Assembly: GCA_934643535.1 (NCBI GenBank)
Contig: CAKUCE010000035.1
Coordinates: forward strand, 1 to 16,796
Reading direction: 5' to 3'
From: an uncultured Clostridia bacterium
GTDB lineage: Bacteria > Bacillota > Clostridia > Christensenellales > Aristaeellaceae
DNA length: 16,796 nucleotides
A model generated the notes under the pieces. That model made no database searches and was not told where the DNA came from. It saw nothing but the letters and a program-made list of their open reading frames with translations. The position numbers and the translations under genes were made by a program. This document shows positions 13,489-16,796 of this stretch, piece after piece. Position 1 is the stretch's first letter, and every line of letters begins with the position of its first letter.

Positions 13489-14217
13489 ATGGACCTGCAG
13501 ACGGCTCCGGCCGTTCACCCGCCGCTTCTGGATCAGGTGGCAGAAGAAACACTGCGCCGGAATGTAAGAAAGGTATTGGAAACGCTGGCGGAAAACCGTT
13601 ATCAGGATTCTCCGCCCGCCCGGCTGGTGGCCGTGACCAAGACGGTCACACCCCGGGTCATCAACCTCCTCAAGCCCATGGAAATTCTGGATATCGGCGA
13701 GAACCGGGTGCAGGTCGCCCTGCCCAAGCTGGCCGAAATTGCACCGGAATTTCATTTACATTGGATTGGACGGTTGCAAACCAACAAAGTTAAATATATA
13801 ATAGATCATGTATGCCTGCTTCACGCGCTGGACCGGATGGATCTGGCGCAGGAGATCGACCGCCGGGCCGGACAGCGGGGACGGGTGCTGCCGGTGCTGG
13901 TTCAGGTCAATATTGCGCAGGAACCGCAGAAGGGCGGCATGCCCGTGGAGGAAGTTCTGCCGTTTCTTCGAAAGATGCGGGATTTTTCCGGCCTGCACGT
14001 GGAAGGGCTGATGAGCATCATGCCCCAGTACGCCGGAGAAGACGAGCTGCGCGGGTTGTTTCGCGGCATGCGCCGCTTATTTGACCAGCTTCGGGAGGAA
14101 AATCTCGAAAACGTGGAAATGCGGGAGCTTTCCATGGGCATGTCCCGGGATTACCGCATCGCCGCTCAGGAGGGCGCGACCATGGTGCGCGTAGGGACGG
14201 CGCTGTATCAGGATTGA
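13489..14217 (+). CDS. YggS-family pyridoxal phosphate-dependent protein (YlmE/PLPBP)
   Basis: A PLP-binding protein without known enzyme activity that keeps vitamin B6 and amino acid pools in balance. The cofactor lysine is K51 in LVAVTKTV. Other family marks: DIGENRVQ (69-75), HWIGRLQTNK (91-100), VLVQVNIAQEPQKGG (substrate-face loop), LSMGMSRDYRIA (214-225) and GATMVRVGTALY (229-240), the phosphate-binding end. The length is 242 residues, normal. The ATG at 13489 has AGAGGAGGGAG just upstream and lies 35 bases after the HlyD-like stop. It is the ylmE member of the ylm-divIVA cluster. A promoter-like element lies within it at 13774-13802. Confidence 0.94.
   Translation: MDLQTAPAVHPPLLDQVAEETLRRNVRKVLETLAENRYQDSPPARLVAVTKTVTPRVINLLKPMEILDIGENRVQVALPKLAEIAPEFHLHWIGRLQTNKVKYIIDHVCLLHALDRMDLAQEIDRRAGQRGRVLPVLVQVNIAQEPQKGGMPVEEVLPFLRKMRDFSGLHVEGLMSIMPQYAGEDELRGLFRGMRRLFDQLREENLENVEMRELSMGMSRDYRIAAQEGATMVRVGTALYQD
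13774..13802 (+). promoter_or_regulatory. Candidate internal sigma-A promoter within yggS
   Basis: TTGCAA at 13774-13779, a 17-bp spacer, and a perfect TATAAT at 13797-13802. It lies in an AT-rich patch of an otherwise GC-rich gene, where the encoded residues use ATA codons for Ile twice in a row, which is rare in this window. It would read toward sepF, about 450 bases on. Confidence 0.45.
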
Positions 14218-14218
14218 G

Positions 14219-14234
14219 CATTGCATCGGCAATG
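14219..14234 (+). other. Small hairpin between yggS and sepF
   Basis: CATTGC (14219-14224) and GCAATG (14229-14234) form a 6-bp stem with an ATCG loop, right after the yggS stop and before the sepF ribosome site. No T run follows, so it is not a terminator; it could tune sepF translation or message stability. Confidence 0.35.
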
Positions 14235-14255
14235 ATTCCAGGGGGGTTTTGAACA

Positions 14256-15380
14256 TTGGGTATCTTTCAGAAGGTGAGCAGCTGGCTGTCGGAAAAAAGC
14301 GACCGCCTTATTCGCGGCAGTGCGGATCACGAAAGCGGATATTATGCCTCTCAGGACGCGCAGGATGCTTACAGCGGCGCAACCATCGAGGATGAAATGA
14401 GCCAGTCGGCCGGGGAAGCCACCGGTCGCCGGGAACCGCTGGATCCTTTTGGCCGCGGCGAAGGCGAATACGGCGGACGGGTCCCCTATCGCAGCAAGCG
14501 CGATCTGGAAATGGAAGCCTACCAACAGCAGCAGGCCGCTTACGAGCAGCAGAAGCAGGCGGCGGCGCAGGCCGCAGCCCAGCAGCGCGCTCAGGCGCAG
14601 CAGCCTGTGCAGCAGGCGGCTCCCGCCCAGCAGCAGGCTCAGGCCCCCAACGGGTATGCTCAGGGCTACGGCGCTGTGAACGGCAATGTGGTCATGTTTC
14701 CAGGCATGCAGCAGAACCCTGAAGGCATGGCCTATACCCATGTGGAATACGTGGTGCTTCTTCGCAGCCGCAACGAATGCAAAAACGTTATCGGCTATAT
14801 CAAGACCAATGCTTCCGTGTTTCTGAACATGGAATTCATCGCCAGCGACAGCGAACGCCAGCGCTGCGTGGACATGCTCAGCGGTGCGGCCTATACCCTC
14901 GGCTGCGCGCTGAACAAAATTTCGCCCCGGGGCATCTACCTTATTTCCGCTCCCACGGTAAAGGTCGTGCTGGATTCCGCCATGCAGAAGGCTGCCGCAG
15001 CTCCCGAGGCGCAGGGCTACGCCCGCCAGCGCTACGAGCAGGAGGGCTATTCTTCCGGGTATGCGCAGCCGCAGCAGAGCCAGCGCCCTGCCGCCGGTTA
15101 TCAGCAGCAGGCGCAGCCTTCCGGCAGTTACCAGCAGCAGCCGCAAAATTATCAACCGTCTCAGCAGCCCGCCTATGAGGCCCCGGCTCCGCAGCAGCCC
15201 GCGCCCAGAACCTTCAGCACCGAATCCCCCACGGCCCGGTTCTTTGCGCAGGGTACCCAGCGGAACCACCCCATCAGCATGGCTTCCGCCGTTGCGGGCA
15301 GCTTTACGGGCAGCTACGCTGCCACCGGCACCGCCGGTCAGACCTCCGGCCGCTATCGGGCGGTGGAGTATCCCCAATAA
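14256..15380 (+). CDS. sepF: Cell division protein SepF, with extended low-complexity linker and C-terminal tail
   Basis: SepF binds the membrane and FtsZ, and its rings help shape the septum. Residues 1-14 (GIFQKVSSWLSEK) form the amphipathic membrane-binding helix. Residues about 30-140 are a linker ending in a Gln/Ala-rich part. The SepF core is about 142-240 (NVVMFPG, HVEYVVLLRSRNECKNVIGY, INMEF-type strand, DMLSGAAYTLGCALNKIS, GIYLISAP). After it come about 130 more residues rich in Gln, Tyr, Pro and Ser. The total is 374 residues, far above the roughly 150 of B. subtilis SepF. The start is TTG at 14256, decided by AGGGGGG upstream and by the MGIF helix, which must be the N terminus. An inefficient start codon would keep the amount low. 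Confidence 0.9.
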   Translation: MGIFQKVSSWLSEKSDRLIRGSADHESGYYASQDAQDAYSGATIEDEMSQSAGEATGRREPLDPFGRGEGEYGGRVPYRSKRDLEMEAYQQQQAAYEQQKQAAAQAAAQQRAQAQQPVQQAAPAQQQAQAPNGYAQGYGAVNGNVVMFPGMQQNPEGMAYTHVEYVVLLRSRNECKNVIGYIKTNASVFLNMEFIASDSERQRCVDMLSGAAYTLGCALNKISPRGIYLISAPTVKVVLDSAMQKAAAAPEAQGYARQRYEQEGYSSGYAQPQQSQRPAAGYQQQAQPSGSYQQQPQNYQPSQQPAYEAPAPQQPAPRTFSTESPTARFFAQGTQRNHPISMASAVAGSFTGSYAATGTAGQTSGRYRAVEYPQ

Positions 15381-15398
15381 TCACAGGAGGCGCGTTTC

Positions 15399-15674
15399 AT
15401 GTTTTCCATGATCTTCAGCATCCTGATCCTTCTCCTTCGGGTCGTCAGCGCCGCGCTGCTGATCTACTGCCTGCTTTCCTTTGTGGCTCCGGGCTGCCGG
15501 GTGATGGAGTTCCTCCGTCCCCACATGGAAAGGATCCTGTATCCCTTCCGGCGGCTTTTATACAAATGGTTCCCCGCGCTGATGAACTCCCCCATGGACT
15601 TCTCCCCGCTGGCGGTGTGGCTGGTGATCGACATTCTTCTTCAACTGCTGCGCATGCTCCAGCGGGCCCTGTAG
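15399..15674 (+). CDS. YggT family membrane protein (YlmG)
   Basis: A 91-residue protein with two membrane helices (about 4-30 and 66-88) and the conserved stretch between them with LRPHMERILYPFRRL and NSPMDFSPLAVWLVIDIL, the P-M-D-F-S-P motif being typical. The role is unclear; it is regularly encoded between sepF and ylmH and has been linked to division and membrane processes. ACAGGAGG at about 15383-15390 precedes the ATG, and it lies 18 bases after sepF. Confidence 0.92.
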   Translation: MFSMIFSILILLLRVVSAALLIYCLLSFVAPGCRVMEFLRPHMERILYPFRRLLYKWFPALMNSPMDFSPLAVWLVIDILLQLLRMLQRAL

Positions 15675-15678
15675 GCCC

Positions 15679-16437
15679 ATGCGGGAAGAACAAAGCGAGG
15701 AGCTGCTGCGCCGCCGCTTTCAGGAGCTGGCCGAACGCAGCTTTCGGCAGGACCGGCCGTTGTTCACCGGCTTCCTTTCCCCGGCGGAGGCCCAATGGGC
15801 TTTGATCGCCGGGAAAAAAGCACAGGTCTCAACGGTGTTGAACGGAGGATATCCGGATGCGGAGCGGGTGATCGCCTGCTTTTCTCCGGAGGAAGAAGCG
15901 CCCGATTTCCCCATTGACGCGCTGGAGCTTCGGTGGCCTCACCAGAGCGCGCCGGCCCATCGGGACATTCTGGGCAGCGCTATGGGATTGGGACTGGAAC
16001 GGCACTGCATCGGCGACATCGTGCTGGAAGCAGACCGGGCGATCCTGTTCTGCGAACACAGCATGGCGGAGCATCTGCGGGACAGCCTGCTCTCCGCCGG
16101 GCGCATCCGCCTTCAGACGGCGCTGTTATCAGAGCTGCCCCAGCTGGCTCCCCCGGAAGGAACTGAGTGGCGCGACACGGTCGCCAGTCCCCGGCTGGAC
16201 GCGGTGGTAGCCTCCGGATGCCGTCTCTCCCGGGCCAAAGCCGCCGATCTGATCAACGGCGGACAGGTCAAGCTGCGTCATCTGCCCACGCTGCGCACCG
16301 ACGCGCAGGTGGAAGCGGGCGACGTAATCTCCGTGCGGGGCTTCGGCCGTCTGCAAGTTCAGGAGATCGGCTCCCCCACCCGAAAAGGACGTTATCCCCT
16401 TAAAATGCTTCTCTTCGGAGACAAGCGAAATCCATAA
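15679..16437 (+). CDS. YlmH, S4-domain RNA-binding protein
   Basis: 252 residues. The N-terminal half carries the YlmH-specific region (FTGFLSPAEAQWAL, then HRDILGSAMGLGLERHCIGD at about 94-113, and ILFCEHSMAEHL). The C-terminal part is an S4 RNA-binding domain (about 171-233: RLDAVVASGCRLSRAKAADL, INGGQVKLRH, EAGDVISVRGFGRL). In Bacillus YlmH has been connected with ribosome-associated quality control and binding to the 50S subunit; it is a relative of RqcP. It starts 4 bases after yggT and is followed by divIVA, the standard order. Confidence 0.92.
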   Translation: MREEQSEELLRRRFQELAERSFRQDRPLFTGFLSPAEAQWALIAGKKAQVSTVLNGGYPDAERVIACFSPEEEAPDFPIDALELRWPHQSAPAHRDILGSAMGLGLERHCIGDIVLEADRAILFCEHSMAEHLRDSLLSAGRIRLQTALLSELPQLAPPEGTEWRDTVASPRLDAVVASGCRLSRAKAADLINGGQVKLRHLPTLRTDAQVEAGDVISVRGFGRLQVQEIGSPTRKGRYPLKMLLFGDKRNP

Positions 16438-16467
16438 AAAGCCCAACGCATGAAAGGAGCGACCCAC

Positions 16468-16796
16468 ATGGCCATCACGATCGACGATATTTACGACAAA
16501 GAGTTTGCCCTCAAGGGCGGCGGATACGACCGGGACGACGTAGATCAGTTTCTGGATGAGATCTGCGACGAAATGACCAACATGCAGGAAAAAATCGCCG
16601 CGCTGGAAAGCGACCTGCAGAAGGCGCAGGACGAGCTGAAGACCGCCCGCGAAGCAGTAAAGCCCGCGCCCGTGGTACAGGCTCAGCCTGCCGCGGAGGA
16701 AACGCCCATCGCCAAGACCAGCTCCACGCTGGAAAGCATCCTGCTCAGCGCCCAGCGTCTGGCGGACGAAGAGGTGGACAAGGCCAAGGAAAAGGC
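16468..16796 (+). CDS. divIVA: DivIVA domain protein, N-terminal part (cut by window edge)
   Basis: 109 complete codons are visible. The start (MAITIDDIYDKEFALKGGGY, then DRDDVDQFLDEICDEM) is the DivIVA membrane-curvature-sensing N-terminal domain, followed by a coiled coil (EKIAALESDLQKAQDELK), an Ala/Pro/Gln linker (about 65-80), and the start of a second coiled coil (STLESILLSAQRLADEE). DivIVA marks division sites and poles and recruits partners. AAAGGAG at 16453-16459 precedes the ATG, 30 bases after ylmH. The position F17 used by Bacillus for membrane contact appears to be replaced within the LKGGGY loop. Confidence 0.93.
   Translation, partial: MAITIDDIYDKEFALKGGGYDRDDVDQFLDEICDEMTNMQEKIAALESDLQKAQDELKTAREAVKPAPVVQAQPAAEETPIAKTSSTLESILLSAQRLADEEVDKAKEK

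Noticed and set aside
14530..14660. CAG/GCAG-rich stretch in sepF as a simple-sequence phase-variation tract
   Set aside because: The codons are mixed (CAG, CAA, GCC, GCT, GCG) and no long perfect unit array exists, so slippage is unlikely; it is protein-level low complexity.

Overview
The window reads as a GC-rich member of the Firmicutes, most likely class Clostridia. Evidence: a divIVA-side cluster in the order yggS-sepF-yggT-ylmH-divIVA, an ireB-ruvX-yrzB cluster, an ecfA1-ecfA2-ecfT-truA operon, strong AAGGAGG-type ribosome sites, consensus sigma-A promoters, and a gram-positive SigB/SigF/SigG-type sigma factor. No rRNA, tRNA, CRISPR array, transposase or phage gene was seen. A genus cannot be assigned from sequence reading alone.

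Layout. 138-1602 (+) is an ECF sigma factor overlapping a one-TM protein that looks like its anti-sigma factor, closed by a perfect 16-bp-stem terminator at 1612-1652. 1669-4986 (-) is the energy-coupling factor transporter module ecfA1-ecfA2-ecfT with truA as last gene, driven by a very good sigma-A promoter at 5039-5067. The S (substrate-binding) subunit and the usual downstream rplM-rpsI are absent. 5084-5748 is a visibly AT-richer islet carrying a YbjN-like gene (-) split by a frameshift exactly at a run of seven U in the mRNA, with its own promoter and with imperfect direct repeats at its edges. 5816-7375 (+) is ireB-ruvX-yrzB-GNAT, closed by a terminator at 7402-7452. 7483-10553 (+) is an aspartate kinase followed by a large polytopic membrane protein resembling GT-C glycosyltransferases.

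From 10554 to the right edge everything is on the + strand and closely spaced: a degenerate RsbW/SpoIIAB-like ATPase-fold protein, a SigB/SigF/SigG-family sigma factor, an HlyD-like membrane adaptor with a 140-residue Pro/Gln-rich cytoplasmic tail, a YggS PLP protein, SepF with two long low-complexity segments, YggT, YlmH, and DivIVA cut by the window edge. In Bacillus subtilis sigE-sigG lie upstream of ylmA-H and divIVA, so an alternative sigma factor beside this cluster is an old arrangement. Here the sigma is paired with a putative anti-sigma partner that has lost the expected ATP-site residues. A near-consensus promoter inside yggS (13774-13802) could uncouple sepF-yggT-ylmH-divIVA from the sigma genes.

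The most interesting material is the degenerate anti-sigma/sigma pair joined to the division cluster, the paired low-complexity tails of the HlyD-like protein and SepF, the promoter inside yggS, the U7 frameshift in the YbjN-like gene, and a second strong start inside the anti-sigma gene that would turn it into a signal-peptide form. None of these proves a new system; each is stated with the test that would settle it.
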